Below, piece by piece: positions 29,810 through 36,277 of a stretch of DNA of 36,277 nucleotides. Source of the DNA: Candidatus Parcubacteria bacterium (lineage in GTDB: Bacteria > Patescibacteriota > Patescibacteriia > CAIXNZ01); the NCBI GenBank assembly GCA_026395675.1, contig JAPLYF010000049.1, positions 1 to 36,277 of the forward strand, given 5' to 3'. Within the stretch, counting starts at the first letter, position 1; the number at the start of each line of letters is the position of its first letter. The notes beneath the pieces were generated by a model, which was not told the origin of the DNA, did not search any database, and saw only the letters and a program-made list of their open reading frames with translations. Both the position numbers and the translations under genes were made by a program.

Positions 29810-30166
29810 ATGACCTGGAAAATGATAATTGGTGATTATGGGCAAAAAATAGCAGCTGAATTTTTGGCCAAGCGCGGCTATCAGATCTTAGCCCAAAAAT
29901 ATTTCACCAGAGAAGGGGAAATTGATTTAGTGGGCCAAAAAGACGGCCAACTTATTTTTTTTGAAGTAAAAACCCGGCTTTCGGATAAATATGGCCTGCC
30001 CGAAGAAGCAATCGATGCTAAGAAAAAAGAAAAAATGTCTGAAGCAGCTTTAAAATATCTGGTAGAAAAACAAATCGAGCATGATAATTATCGTTTTGAT
30101 TGCGTGGCCATTGAAATTGACAAAGGAAATAAAATAGCTAGGATCAGGCATCATAAGGGAATTTAA
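29810..30166 (+). CDS. YraN family (UPF0102) endonuclease-like protein
   Basis: 118 residues, usual size. GDYGQKIAAEFLAKRGYQIL then the nuclease-like core EGEIDLVGQKDGQLIFFEVKTR (E/D...ExK) and a basic end. YraN proteins are PD-(D/E)xK-fold, suspected Holliday-junction or repair nucleases; biochemical role is not settled. No Shine-Dalgarno; ATG 10 bases after the previous terminator. Confidence 0.85.
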   Translation: MTWKMIIGDYGQKIAAEFLAKRGYQILAQKYFTREGEIDLVGQKDGQLIFFEVKTRLSDKYGLPEEAIDAKKKEKMSEAALKYLVEKQIEHDNYRFDCVAIEIDKGNKIARIRHHKGI

Positions 30167-30170
30167 TTTT

Positions 30171-30230
30171 AAATGACAAATGTCAAATAACAAATGACAA
30201 ATAAAATTCAAAATTCAAATTTAAAAATTA
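30171..30230. repeat. Short tandem/inverted AT repeat
   Basis: AATGACAAATGTCAAATAAC then AAATGACAAATAAAATTC AAAATTC: tandem TGACAAAT units with TGACA/TGTCA inversion, in the spacer before nusA. Confidence 0.6.
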
Positions 30231-30267
30231 AAAAGTTTTGGTCTCAAAAATTGTAATTTGTTGCTTG

Positions 30268-30296
30268 TTGACATATATATTTTTGTCAGGTATACT
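30268..30296 (+). promoter_or_regulatory. Promoter of nusA
   Basis: TTGACA (30268-30273), 17 bp, TATACT (30291-30296). Leader of about 150 bases to the nusA ATG. Confidence 0.75.
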
Positions 30297-30305
30297 ATAA
30301 TCAAG

Positions 30306-30439
30306 CTAGTTTAATGTATTTTAAACTAGTTATTTTAATAAGCGGAAATAGGTAATAGGTAATACGTAATAAGGTATTCGAGAATTATTAAGATTAAATT
30401 TTTTCCTTTCCGTATTACATATTACATATTTCTTATTTC
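30306..30439. repeat. Inverted repeats in the nusA leader
   Basis: Hairpin CTAGTTTAA (30306-30314)/TTAAACTAG (30321-30329), then a 30-bp imperfect inverted repeat (30345-30374 with 30410-30439, 25 of 30 matching) whose left arm contains tandem GTAATA units. Confidence 0.7.
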
Positions 30440-30454
30440 TAATCACCCAATTTT

Positions 30455-31966
30455 ATGGACTTACAATCAATACAACAAGCAGTCAAACAAATCGCCGCTG
30501 AGAAAAATATTTCTGAGCAGGCAATTCTGGAAACCCTAAATTCTGCGCTGGCCGCGGCTTACCGCAAGGACTTTGGCCAGAAAAACCAGAATATTCTCCT
30601 TGAATTTGACGTTAAAAGCGGCCAAATGAAGGTTTTTGATAAAAAAATAGTAGTTGATTTTCCCGCAGAAATCATTAAAGAAATTGATGAGAACGGCCGG
30701 GATAAAAAGTATGTTAAAGAAATTGAAGGAGCGCCTGAGGGTGAAGAGCCAATAAAATTTAATCCTAAAAATGAAATCCTGCTGGAAGATGCTAAGAAAA
30801 TTAATAAAAAAATCAAAGTTGGCGAAGAACTGGTCACGGAATTAGATTTGCCGGCTGACTTTGGCCGCATGGCCGCTCAAACAGCCAAACAGGTAATTAT
30901 TCAGAAAATCCGCGAGGCAGAGAGAGAAACGATCTTTAATGAGTATAAATCTAAAGAAGGCCAGCTGGTAACTGGGGTTATTCAGCGCAGGGAAAATGTC
31001 GGTATTTTAGTTGATTTGGGCAAAGTCACGGCCTTGATGCCGATTGAGGAGCAGATCAGAAATGAGAGATATAATCCTGGCGAGAGAATGAAACTTTATT
31101 TGATCAGGGTAGAGATGTCCCTTAAGGGCCCGGAAATAATTGTTTCTCGTTCGAGTCCGGAAATGATCAAAAAATTATTTGAAACAGAAATTCCTGAAAT
31201 AAATTCCGGAGCTATTGATATTATGGGTATTGCCCGCGAGGCTGGTTGGCGTTCCAAGGTGGCTGTGAAAAGCAATCAGGAAAACATTGATCCGATTGGT
31301 TCTTGCGTTGGCCAGCGCGGCTCGCGCATTCAGACCATTATCAATGAATTGGGCGGTGAAAAAATTGATATTATAGAATGGGACGAAGAACCCAGCAAAT
31401 TTATTGCCAATTCCTTATCGCCGGCTAAGGTTATAAGCATTGACGTTGCGAGTAAAACAAAAATTGCCATGGTCACGGTTAAGGAAGACCAGCTTTCTTT
31501 GGCCATTGGTAAGGAAGGCCAGAATGTGCGTTTGGCCGCAAAATTAACTGGCTGGAAAATTAATATTATAAAAGAAACAGTTGAGGGTAAAAAAGAAAAA
31601 GTTGAATTGGGCAAAGAAGAGGAAAAGGAAAAAGAGCCAGAAACTGCTCCGGAGGTTAAGCCAGAAGAAAAAGAAAAAAAAGTGAAGAAAGAAAAAAAAG
31701 CCTCCTCCGCTGAAGCTACGGAGGCTAAAGAAAAAAAAGAAAAGAAAACTAAAAAGTCAGCAGCCAAGAAAAAAGAGAAGAAAGAACTTTCATCTGCCGA
31801 AGCTTCTGCCTCCGCTTCAGCCGACGCTTCCGCCGCCGCTAAAGCTCTGGCGGACAAGAAAGCTTTGGCTGATAAAAATGCTACGGCAGACAGGTCGGTG
31901 GATAAAAAAGCTTCTGCCTTCGCTGAAGCTACGGCAGACAGGTCAGAGGGTAAAGAAGAGGAATAA
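30455..31966 (+). CDS. nusA: Transcription factor NusA with repeat-derived tail
   Basis: Binds RNA polymerase and nascent RNA, acting in pausing, termination and antitermination. 503 residues: NusA N-domain (1 to about 155), S1 (about 165-235, EGQLVTGVIQRRENVGILVDLG), two KH domains (about 245-375, with DPIGSCVGQRGSRIQTI and LAIGKEGQNVRLAAKL). The conserved protein ends near 385. The rest is a Lys/Glu stretch plus Ala-rich sequence (SSAEATEAKE; SAEA-SASA-SADA; AKALADK; AFAEATADR) translated from palindromic elements at 31700 and 31793-31942, likely disordered. No Shine-Dalgarno; long leader. Confidence 0.93.
   Translation: MDLQSIQQAVKQIAAEKNISEQAILETLNSALAAAYRKDFGQKNQNILLEFDVKSGQMKVFDKKIVVDFPAEIIKEIDENGRDKKYVKEIEGAPEGEEPIKFNPKNEILLEDAKKINKKIKVGEELVTELDLPADFGRMAAQTAKQVIIQKIREAERETIFNEYKSKEGQLVTGVIQRRENVGILVDLGKVTALMPIEEQIRNERYNPGERMKLYLIRVEMSLKGPEIIVSRSSPEMIKKLFETEIPEINSGAIDIMGIAREAGWRSKVAVKSNQENIDPIGSCVGQRGSRIQTIINELGGEKIDIIEWDEEPSKFIANSLSPAKVISIDVASKTKIAMVTVKEDQLSLAIGKEGQNVRLAAKLTGWKINIIKETVEGKKEKVELGKEEEKEKEPETAPEVKPEEKEKKVKKEKKASSAEATEAKEKKEKKTKKSAAKKKEKKELSSAEASASASADASAAAKALADKKALADKNATADRSVDKKASAFAEATADRSEGKEEE
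31700..31725 (+). repeat. Palindromic element inside nusA
   Basis: GCCTCC...GGAGGC with apical CGCTGAAGCTACGG, in frame, encoding SSAEATEA. Confidence 0.75.
31793..31942 (+). repeat. Nested stack of family A elements inside nusA
   Basis: Four opening 12-mers follow one another (TCTGCCGAAGCT, TCTGCCTCCGCT, TCAGCCGACGCT, TCCGCCGCCGCT), then closing 18-mers in reverse order ending GGCGGACAAG (31858), GGCTGATAAA (31876), GGCAGACAGG (31894) and a decayed GGTGGATAAA (31906). The arms match as GCC variants inside-out. An intact 30-bp element follows (31913-31942). Confidence 0.8.
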
Positions 31967-31987
31967 GAGCTTGCTAATTTCATAATT

Positions 31988-32059
31988 TCCGCCAAAGGCC
32001 TGGGCCTTGGCTCGCATAGGCGAAGCCTTGCCAAGACAGGCGGATCCGCCTCTGGCGGA
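31988..32059. repeat. Family B element, 72-bp form
   Basis: Between nusA and yidC. Same outer hairpins (TCCGCCAAAGG..., TCCGCC-TCT-GGCGGA) with 42 bp inserted in the first: CCTGGGCCTTGG / CCAAGACAGG enclosing a further palindromic 20-21 bp. 72 = 30 + 2x21. Confidence 0.8.
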
Positions 32060-32072
32060 CATAATTCATCAA

Positions 32073-32858
32073 ATGTCATATTTAATTTACGTTTATAACT
32101 TAATTATTTATCAGCCGCTTTTTAATTTTTTAGTTTGGCTTTATAATGTAATTCCCGGTCATGACATTGGTCTTTCCATTATTATTTTGACTTTGGCAGT
32201 GCGGCTGATACTTTTCCCGCTTTATTACCAGTCCATCAAATCACAAAAGGCCTTGCAGGATATTCAGCCAAAAGTTGAGGAGTTAAAGAAAAAACTAAAA
32301 GATGAAAAGGAAAAATTAGCTCAGGAATTGATGAATTTATACAAGAAAGATAAGGTGAATCCTTTTTCTTCTTGTCTGCCACTCTTAATCCAATTTCCTT
32401 TTCTGATCGCGGTTTATCAGGTTTTCAGACACGGTTTGCAATCGCAGGGCTTTGAAATTCTTTATCCTTTTGTGGCTAACCCCGGCCTGATTAATCCTAT
32501 TTCTTTTGGCATTATTAACCTGGCCAAGCCAAGCTATGTCTTGGCGATCTTGGCTGGCTTAGCCCAGTTTTGGCAGACAAAAATGTTGATGGCTAAAAAG
32601 CCGCCAGTTATTGATCATAAGGAAATCAAGGGTGCTGGAGATGAAAAAGCCTTGGCTGCTATGAATAAGCAGATGGTTTATTTTATGCCAATTTTTACAG
32701 TCATCATAGGCGTGAGTTTGCCAGCCGGATTAAGCCTTTATTGGTTTTTAACGACTTTACTCATGGCCGTGCAGCAGGTGTGGATGTTTAACCATCCTTC
32801 GCATAAAGCTACGGATGGTAAGGAGGGTGAGAAGGGCGAAAGTTCAAATAAGGGGTAA
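32073..32858 (+). CDS. yidC: Membrane protein insertase YidC/Oxa1
   Basis: Inserts membrane proteins with or without SecYEG. 261 residues from the ATG at 32073; in-frame codons upstream are palindrome. Short, Gram-positive-type form without the large periplasmic domain: LSIIILTLAVRLILFPLYYQ (first conserved helix with the hydrophilic-groove Arg), KSQKALQDIQPKVEELKKKL coiled segment, NPFSSCLPLLIQFPFLIAVY, and later helices to SLPAGLSLYWFLTTLLMAVQQ. Near the C-terminus a palindromic element (32792-32821) adds HPSHKATDGK in frame. Likely co-transcribed with nusA; no Shine-Dalgarno. Confidence 0.92.
   Translation: MSYLIYVYNLIIYQPLFNFLVWLYNVIPGHDIGLSIIILTLAVRLILFPLYYQSIKSQKALQDIQPKVEELKKKLKDEKEKLAQELMNLYKKDKVNPFSSCLPLLIQFPFLIAVYQVFRHGLQSQGFEILYPFVANPGLINPISFGIINLAKPSYVLAILAGLAQFWQTKMLMAKKPPVIDHKEIKGAGDEKALAAMNKQMVYFMPIFTVIIGVSLPAGLSLYWFLTTLLMAVQQVWMFNHPSHKATDGKEGEKGESSNKG
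32792..32821 (+). repeat. Palindromic element at yidC 3' end
   Basis: CCATCC (32792-32797) / GGATGG (32813-32818), apical CTTCG...CTACGG, in frame in the YidC tail. Confidence 0.75.
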
Positions 32859-32933
32859 AACGGCTTTAAATTACCAAATTTTAACTTCTATATCTATTAG
32901 TATATTTGTAGATTATTAGTAAATTAGTATCCT

Positions 32934-33251
32934 ATGCTTATTAATCAAAAACAATTGAAAAAAATAGTCGTGGAGACCCAGGGCGGACAGTTTTTAGGTT
33001 ATATTTCTGAATTTGAACTGGAAACAGATAATGGCACGATTGAAAAGTATTATGTAAAAAGCCGGCTTTCAATTCCTGGCCTTTTTGCCAATAAATTATT
33101 GATAAACAAAAGCCAGGTCATTAGCTTTGATTCTGAAAAAATGATTGTAGAGGATGGGGTGATTAAAGAAAAGTCAGGGCAAAAAGCTTTTAATAAAGTG
33201 GAAAATGTGGAAGGGATTGAGCCAGTTATTAGCAGTAAATTGGGTGAATAA
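32934..33251 (+). CDS. PRC-barrel domain protein
   Basis: 105 residues. Beta-rich PRC-barrel pattern: KKIVVETQGGQFLGYISEFEL, IEKYYVKSRL, NKLLINKSQVISFDSEKMIVEDGVI. PRC-barrels bind RNA or ribosomal proteins (as in RimM) or membranes; in CPR such proteins are often lone. No Shine-Dalgarno; followed by the nucleotidyltransferase-like gene at 25 bp. Confidence 0.75.
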   Translation: MLINQKQLKKIVVETQGGQFLGYISEFELETDNGTIEKYYVKSRLSIPGLFANKLLINKSQVISFDSEKMIVEDGVIKEKSGQKAFNKVENVEGIEPVISSKLGE

Positions 33252-33275
33252 CTGCGACTGCATAACTTTAATGAC

Positions 33276-34307
33276 ATGTTTAATCTAAATTATTTAGAAC
33301 TCTTTATTTTAAATACCATAATTTACTTTGATCTTTTTGATTATCCTTTGACTTTGGGTGAAATACACAATTTTCTTTTTACAGGCGGTATGGAAGGTGC
33401 CAGTTTTTCTTTGGCTGAAATCACTGAATGTTTGCAAACGAGTTTAAAATTAAAAAAAGCCATAGCCACACAGCGTGGCTTTTATTTTTTAAAGAATCCG
33501 CCTTCGCGCCTGCCTACGTTAAAACTTCGGCAGGCAGGCAATGCTACGGCGGACGAGGGTAGGGAAAATAATATTCAGACGCGGCTGGAGCGCTATGTCT
33601 TGGCTCAAGATAAATTTAAAATTATTAACCGGGCCATAAAAATTTTTAAATATTTGCCTTTTGTAAAATTAGTTGCTATTTGCAATAATCTGGCTCTGAG
33701 CAATGCCAAAAAAGAAAGCGATCTTGATTTATTTATAATCACCAGTCAAAAGAGGATTTGGGTGGTGCGTTTTTTTACTATTTTAATAATTACGATTTTG
33801 GGTTTGCGACCGCCCAAAAATAAAGTTAAAGATAAAATTTGCCTGAGTTTTTTTATAGCAGAGGATAATTTGGATTTAGCCAAAATAAAAATTACGGCTG
33901 AAGATGTTTATCTGGTTTTTTGGCTGGCAACCTTAAGGCCTGTTTATGAAAGACAGAATTTTTATGCCCAATTAATAGCAGCTAATTTATGGCTAAAAAA
34001 ATATTTGCCTAATTGGCAGGAGCAAAAATTAGGGTTTCGTTATAGGATTGAGGATAATAAGTTAAATAAAATTATTTATAAAACCAAGGAATTTTTTTGG
34101 GGTGGATTTTTGGGCGATTGGGCTGAAAAAATTTTTAAAAATATTCAGTTTAAATTAATGTCCCAAAAGAAAAAGGATCTGGCGGTTCAGCCAGATACAG
34201 GCGTGATTATTTCTGACAGCATGTTAAAATTCCATCTCCAAGATAGGCGCCTGGAAATAATGGCAGAATTTGAAAAGAGAAGAAAGGAACTGGTTGAGAA
34301 AATGTAA
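33276..34307 (+). CDS. Nucleotidyltransferase-like protein with inserted palindromes
   Basis: 343 residues. N-terminal helix-turn-like region (FDYPLTLGEIHNFLF), then LALSNAKKESDLDLFIITS, which matches the nucleotidyltransferase signature (S..., D-x-D), so the metal-binding pair is present. A hydrophobic segment (VRFFTILIITILGL) follows, and a long C-terminal helical region. A nested palindrome (33497-33557) is translated as PSRLPTLKLRQAGNATADEG. Substrate unknown; lone MNT-type enzymes modify nucleic acids, drugs or proteins. No Shine-Dalgarno. Confidence 0.7.
   Translation: MFNLNYLELFILNTIIYFDLFDYPLTLGEIHNFLFTGGMEGASFSLAEITECLQTSLKLKKAIATQRGFYFLKNPPSRLPTLKLRQAGNATADEGRENNIQTRLERYVLAQDKFKIINRAIKIFKYLPFVKLVAICNNLALSNAKKESDLDLFIITSQKRIWVVRFFTILIITILGLRPPKNKVKDKICLSFFIAEDNLDLAKIKITAEDVYLVFWLATLRPVYERQNFYAQLIAANLWLKKYLPNWQEQKLGFRYRIEDNKLNKIIYKTKEFFWGGFLGDWAEKIFKNIQFKLMSQKKKDLAVQPDTGVIISDSMLKFHLQDRRLEIMAEFEKRRKELVEKM
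33497..33557 (+). repeat. Nested palindrome inside nucleotidyltransferase-like gene
   Basis: Outer TCCGCCTTCG (33497) / CTACGGCGGA (to 33553) with an inner complete element CCTGCC (33509) / GGCAGG (33534) in its loop. Confidence 0.75.
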
Positions 34308-34311
34308 GGGC

Positions 34312-34393
34312 GCGCTGGCAGGCGTTCCGCGTTGCGGAACGTAGGCGACACAAGCTTGTGTCGCCTACCACCAAGGGTGGTGCCTGCCAGCGC
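34312..34393. repeat. Cloverleaf palindromic element A
   Basis: Outer stem GCGCTGGCAGGC (34312-34323) / GCCTGCCAGCGC (34382-34393) enclosing three hairpins: GTTCCGC-GTT-GCGGAAC (34324-34340), GTAGGCGACACAAG/CTTGTGTCGCCTAC (34341-34368) and CACCA-AGGG-TGGTG (34369-34382). Followed by TTTTATTTT, so it may also terminate transcription of the gene before it. Confidence 0.85.
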
Positions 34394-34408
34394 TTTTATT
34401 TTACCCAA

Positions 34409-34446
34409 AAAGAAAAGCCGGCCTATCCTTGAGGACAAGCCGGTTG
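34409..34446 (-). terminator. Terminator of gene at 34496
   Basis: On the minus strand CCGGCTTGTCCT / AGGATAGGCCGG then CTTTTCTTTTT. Confidence 0.75.
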
Positions 34447-34495
34447 TTTAATTTTGCAGAACTATTTTTTGTGGTAACTGAGCCGCTGGCGCTTA

Positions 34496-35341
34496 TCATG
34501 GCCTTGCGTGATTCGGTTCGTAGACAGGTTTGGCTTTTGAGTTAGTGCATTCATCAGCGCCTTCGATTACTACTTGTTCTTCACCAAGACCAAGATCGTA
34601 AAATGCCAGATTGAAAGGATCAAAATCCTCTGATAGGAACCATTCTAATGGCGGGAGAATCCGATGACGTTCTCTGCTGACCTTGAAACAAGCAAGCTTA
34701 TATTGATTTTGTCCCAGTTGAGAAAATGAGGTAAGGGCGACGCCGTTGATGCTTATGTTGTCTGCTCTTGTACGCGAAGGTTCATGCCAAGCTGATTGGG
34801 CCGTACAATTCGGCGAAGGCGAGATGTGTAACTTGCCATCCGAATCGTTCCATGGGATGAAACAGGCTACCACCCATTGGTTAGGTGGTGTGCCCATTAC
34901 CTTGAAAGAAGTAAGTGGCTCGCCATTGGCGGTTATATCATTCGCTGTAATAATTCCAAATGGTTCGAGGCCAATTTCGTAACCGATGTCTGTTTCTTTG
35001 TTTTCCGGCAAGGTATAGGTGATGTTTAGCATGCCACCGACCACTTGGGAAGTTCGATCTACCAAACAATGCATATCGTGAGGATTAGGGCATTTGGGAT
35101 TTTCAATCTTACCGAAGGTGTAGATCCAACCCGGTGCAGAAAGTTTTACTCCGTTAATGCTTATTTCGCGCTCTTTGGGTCGGGGTTGATTGATGGGAAT
35201 GCTGATTGTGACATTGACGGTTTTCTCCTGAACCGCTTCGCTTTGTTGAGGGAGCGGTTTTTGCCCTTTGTATTCGCGAACCGCGAAAACGATCAGGCAG
35301 ATTATAAAAACTCCTACCATAAATCCAACAAACTTTTTCAT
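34496..35341 (-). CDS. Membrane-anchored surface protein, paralogue 1
   Basis: 281 residues from the ATG at 35341, chosen because AGGAGG lies 7-8 bp upstream and the N-terminus then becomes a signal-anchor (MKKFVGFMVGVFIICLIVFA). The outside part is beta-rich. Shared with the next gene: VTISIPINQ, CPNPHDMHCLVDRTSQVVGG, DIGYEIG, TSFKVMG, WVVACFIPW, NCTA. A second copy of the ADNISINGVALTSFSQLG type segment extends this one. Family unknown; surface or host-contact role is a guess. Confidence 0.75.
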   Translation of the reverse strand: MKKFVGFMVGVFIICLIVFAVREYKGQKPLPQQSEAVQEKTVNVTISIPINQPRPKEREISINGVKLSAPGWIYTFGKIENPKCPNPHDMHCLVDRTSQVVGGMLNITYTLPENKETDIGYEIGLEPFGIITANDITANGEPLTSFKVMGTPPNQWVVACFIPWNDSDGKLHISPSPNCTAQSAWHEPSRTRADNISINGVALTSFSQLGQNQYKLACFKVSRERHRILPPLEWFLSEDFDPFNLAFYDLGLGEEQVVIEGADECTNSKAKPVYEPNHARP

Positions 35342-35411
35342 TCCTTTGCCTCCTTGAATTTTGAAATTAACCGCTAGAAGCGCGATTTGAGACCATTTTA
35401 GGTCATTTGAT

Positions 35412-35440
35412 AGTTTAGCATAATTTGGTAGTTTTGTCAA
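35412..35440 (-). promoter_or_regulatory. Promoter of paralogue 1
   Basis: Minus strand TTGACA (35440-35435), 17 bp, TAAACT (35417-35412) with TGC before it. Confidence 0.75.
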
Positions 35441-35460
35441 GACAAAAAGGTTTTTAAAAA

Positions 35461-35496
35461 GAAAAGCCGGCTCATCCTTATGGACAAGCCGGTTTT
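35461..35496 (-). terminator. Terminator of paralogue 2
   Basis: Minus strand CCGGCTTGTCC / GGATGAGCCGG then CTTTTC; nearly the same stem as at 34409. Confidence 0.7.
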
Positions 35497-35510
35497 GAGT
35501 TTGCTTTTTT

Positions 35511-36077
35511 TTATTTAGTTTTGCCTGTAGTCACCAATTTTACGGGTTGAGTTAGTGCGGTGCAATCAGGATCTCCAGTGACAATAACTGCTCCGGCTTG
35601 ATTTTCGTCGGCAATGAAGCAGGCGACAAACCATTTGCTTGACGCATACTTGCCTCGGTCGGACGAATAGCCCATTACCGAGAAAGTATTTAGCAGTGTT
35701 CCGCTTACCCTGATGTTATCTGCTCGTAGCTGGTTACCGAGAATATACCCGATATCCAGAGGTGTTTTGGCCGGAACTTTGAGAGTGTAGTTCAAGTTCC
35801 CACCGATGACCAGTGCTGATCGGTCTATCCTGCATCCTGAACTATGGGGGTCAAAGCAAGGGAGGTCTTCACTTGTACCGAATGTTTCGATTGCCCCTGG
35901 GACACCATCAGTGTTTCTCGAGCTTACAGGAATGCTGATAGTGATGGTCACCATTCTAATTTTGTTGTCCAGGTTTATCTTGGTGGCCGGATTGAGTCGC
36001 TTGTACTCATGGATGGCATAACCCACCAAACAGAGGGCACATGCCAGAAACAAGAAATTTTTAAATAATTCTTTCAC
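35511..36077 (-). CDS. Membrane-anchored surface protein, paralogue 2
   Basis: 188 residues, GTG start with AGGAGG 6 bp upstream. Signal-anchor ELFKNFLFLACALCLVGYAI, then a beta-rich domain: VTITISIPVSS, CFDPHSSGCRIDRSALVIGG, DIGYILG, NTFSVMG, WFVACFIADE, DCTA. Two conserved Cys flank the DPH segment. It is a shorter version of paralogue 1 and shares its promoter and terminator sequences, so the pair arose by tandem duplication. Confidence 0.75.
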   Translation of the reverse strand: MKELFKNFLFLACALCLVGYAIHEYKRLNPATKINLDNKIRMVTITISIPVSSRNTDGVPGAIETFGTSEDLPCFDPHSSGCRIDRSALVIGGNLNYTLKVPAKTPLDIGYILGNQLRADNIRVSGTLLNTFSVMGYSSDRGKYASSKWFVACFIADENQAGAVIVTGDPDCTALTQPVKLVTTGKTK

Positions 36078-36149
36078 CTTTTTCCTCCTTGAATTTTTAA
36101 AGAATTAATCGCAAAACTAGCGATTTTTGACTATTTTAGGTCATTTGAT

Positions 36150-36178
36150 AGTTTAGCATATTTTAATGATTTTGTCAA
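36150..36178 (-). promoter_or_regulatory. Promoter of paralogue 2
   Basis: Minus strand TTGACA (36178-36173), 17 bp, TAAACT (36155-36150), TGC before it. Confidence 0.75.
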
Positions 36179-36193
36179 GGTTTTTTGAGGTAT

Positions 36194-36276
36194 GCTCGGG
36201 CAGACGTGATTGTAATCACGTAGAGACACGGCGCGTCGTGTCTCTACAACCGCCATCGGCGGATGTCTGCCCGAGC
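36194..36276. repeat. Cloverleaf palindromic element B
   Basis: Outer stem GCTCGGGCAGAC (36194-36205) / GTCTGCCCGAGC (36265-36276) enclosing GTGATT/AATCAC (36206-36219), TAGAGACACG/CGTGTCTCTA (36221-36246) and CCGCC-ATC-GGCGG (36250-36262). Same plan as element A; at the window edge. Confidence 0.85.
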
Positions 36277-36277
36277 G

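Noticed and set aside
32007..32072. Upstream TTG start giving YidC 22 extra residues
   Set aside because: The added codons are the palindrome at 31988-32059; the family N-terminus begins at MSYLIYVYN.
31330..32079. 249-codon minus-strand ORF opposite nusA
   Set aside because: Low-complexity Ser/Phe-rich shadow of the NusA Lys/Glu and Ala-rich tail.
35342..35440. Longer start for paralogue 1
   Set aside because: It would begin upstream of the -10 box and bury the signal anchor; AGGAGG supports 35341.

Overview
The window looks like a contig from an uncultivated Candidate Phyla Radiation bacterium (Patescibacteria, probably Parcubacteria-like; phylum by inference). It is AT-rich, with small genes, a short YidC, an orphan RAYT, single biosynthetic genes (dapB, purD) far from their pathways, and dozens of short GC-rich palindromes between and inside genes. 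No rRNA or CRISPR array is present; tRNA-Leu(GAG) and tRNA-Val(TAC) are.

Layout. 1-4.0 kb is a small defence-like cluster: the 3' part of a type IIG restriction-modification methylase, a Panacea-domain protein with an unknown partner, and a lone AbiEi-type antitoxin. argS follows (4.06-5.8 kb), then 1.27 kb without a convincing gene that holds a structured RNA candidate, terminators and palindromes and forms the leader of a secreted M23 peptidase (7.07-9.98 kb). 10-14.7 kb carries a lipoprotein, a PQ-loop protein, a COG1244-type radical SAM enzyme, a secreted Cys-containing protein and a membrane HEXXH protein. 14.9-16.8 kb is a probable RiPP locus: SPASM radical SAM enzyme, an overlapping 36-residue precursor ending in a CAC-containing core, a terminator, then a GNAT. 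dapB plus a GNAT form an operon. 19-23.9 kb has a sensor kinase, a HAD protein, two tiny proteins with an identical C-terminal tail, Ddl, and the remains of duplicated HAD and kinase genes. 23.9-24.9 kb is a RAYT between REP-type palindromes. After the tRNAs come purD, a ferredoxin, membrane proteins, yraN, nusA, yidC, a PRC-barrel protein and a nucleotidyltransferase-like protein. The right end has two tandem paralogous membrane-anchored proteins on the minus strand.

Themes. (1) Palindromic elements appear to insert in multiples of three bases, so several sit in frame inside argS, nusA, yidC and another gene, often nested in one another. (2) Two ~82-bp elements fold as the same four-way cloverleaf with mostly different stem sequences. 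(3) Promoters are readable: TTGACA, 17 bp, then a -10 often preceded by TGC. (4) Genes fall into those with a strong AGGAGG site and those with none; two defence-type genes look leaderless. (5) The most promising new systems are the RiPP locus and the HAD/small-protein module. No database search was possible; family names rest on motifs read by eye.
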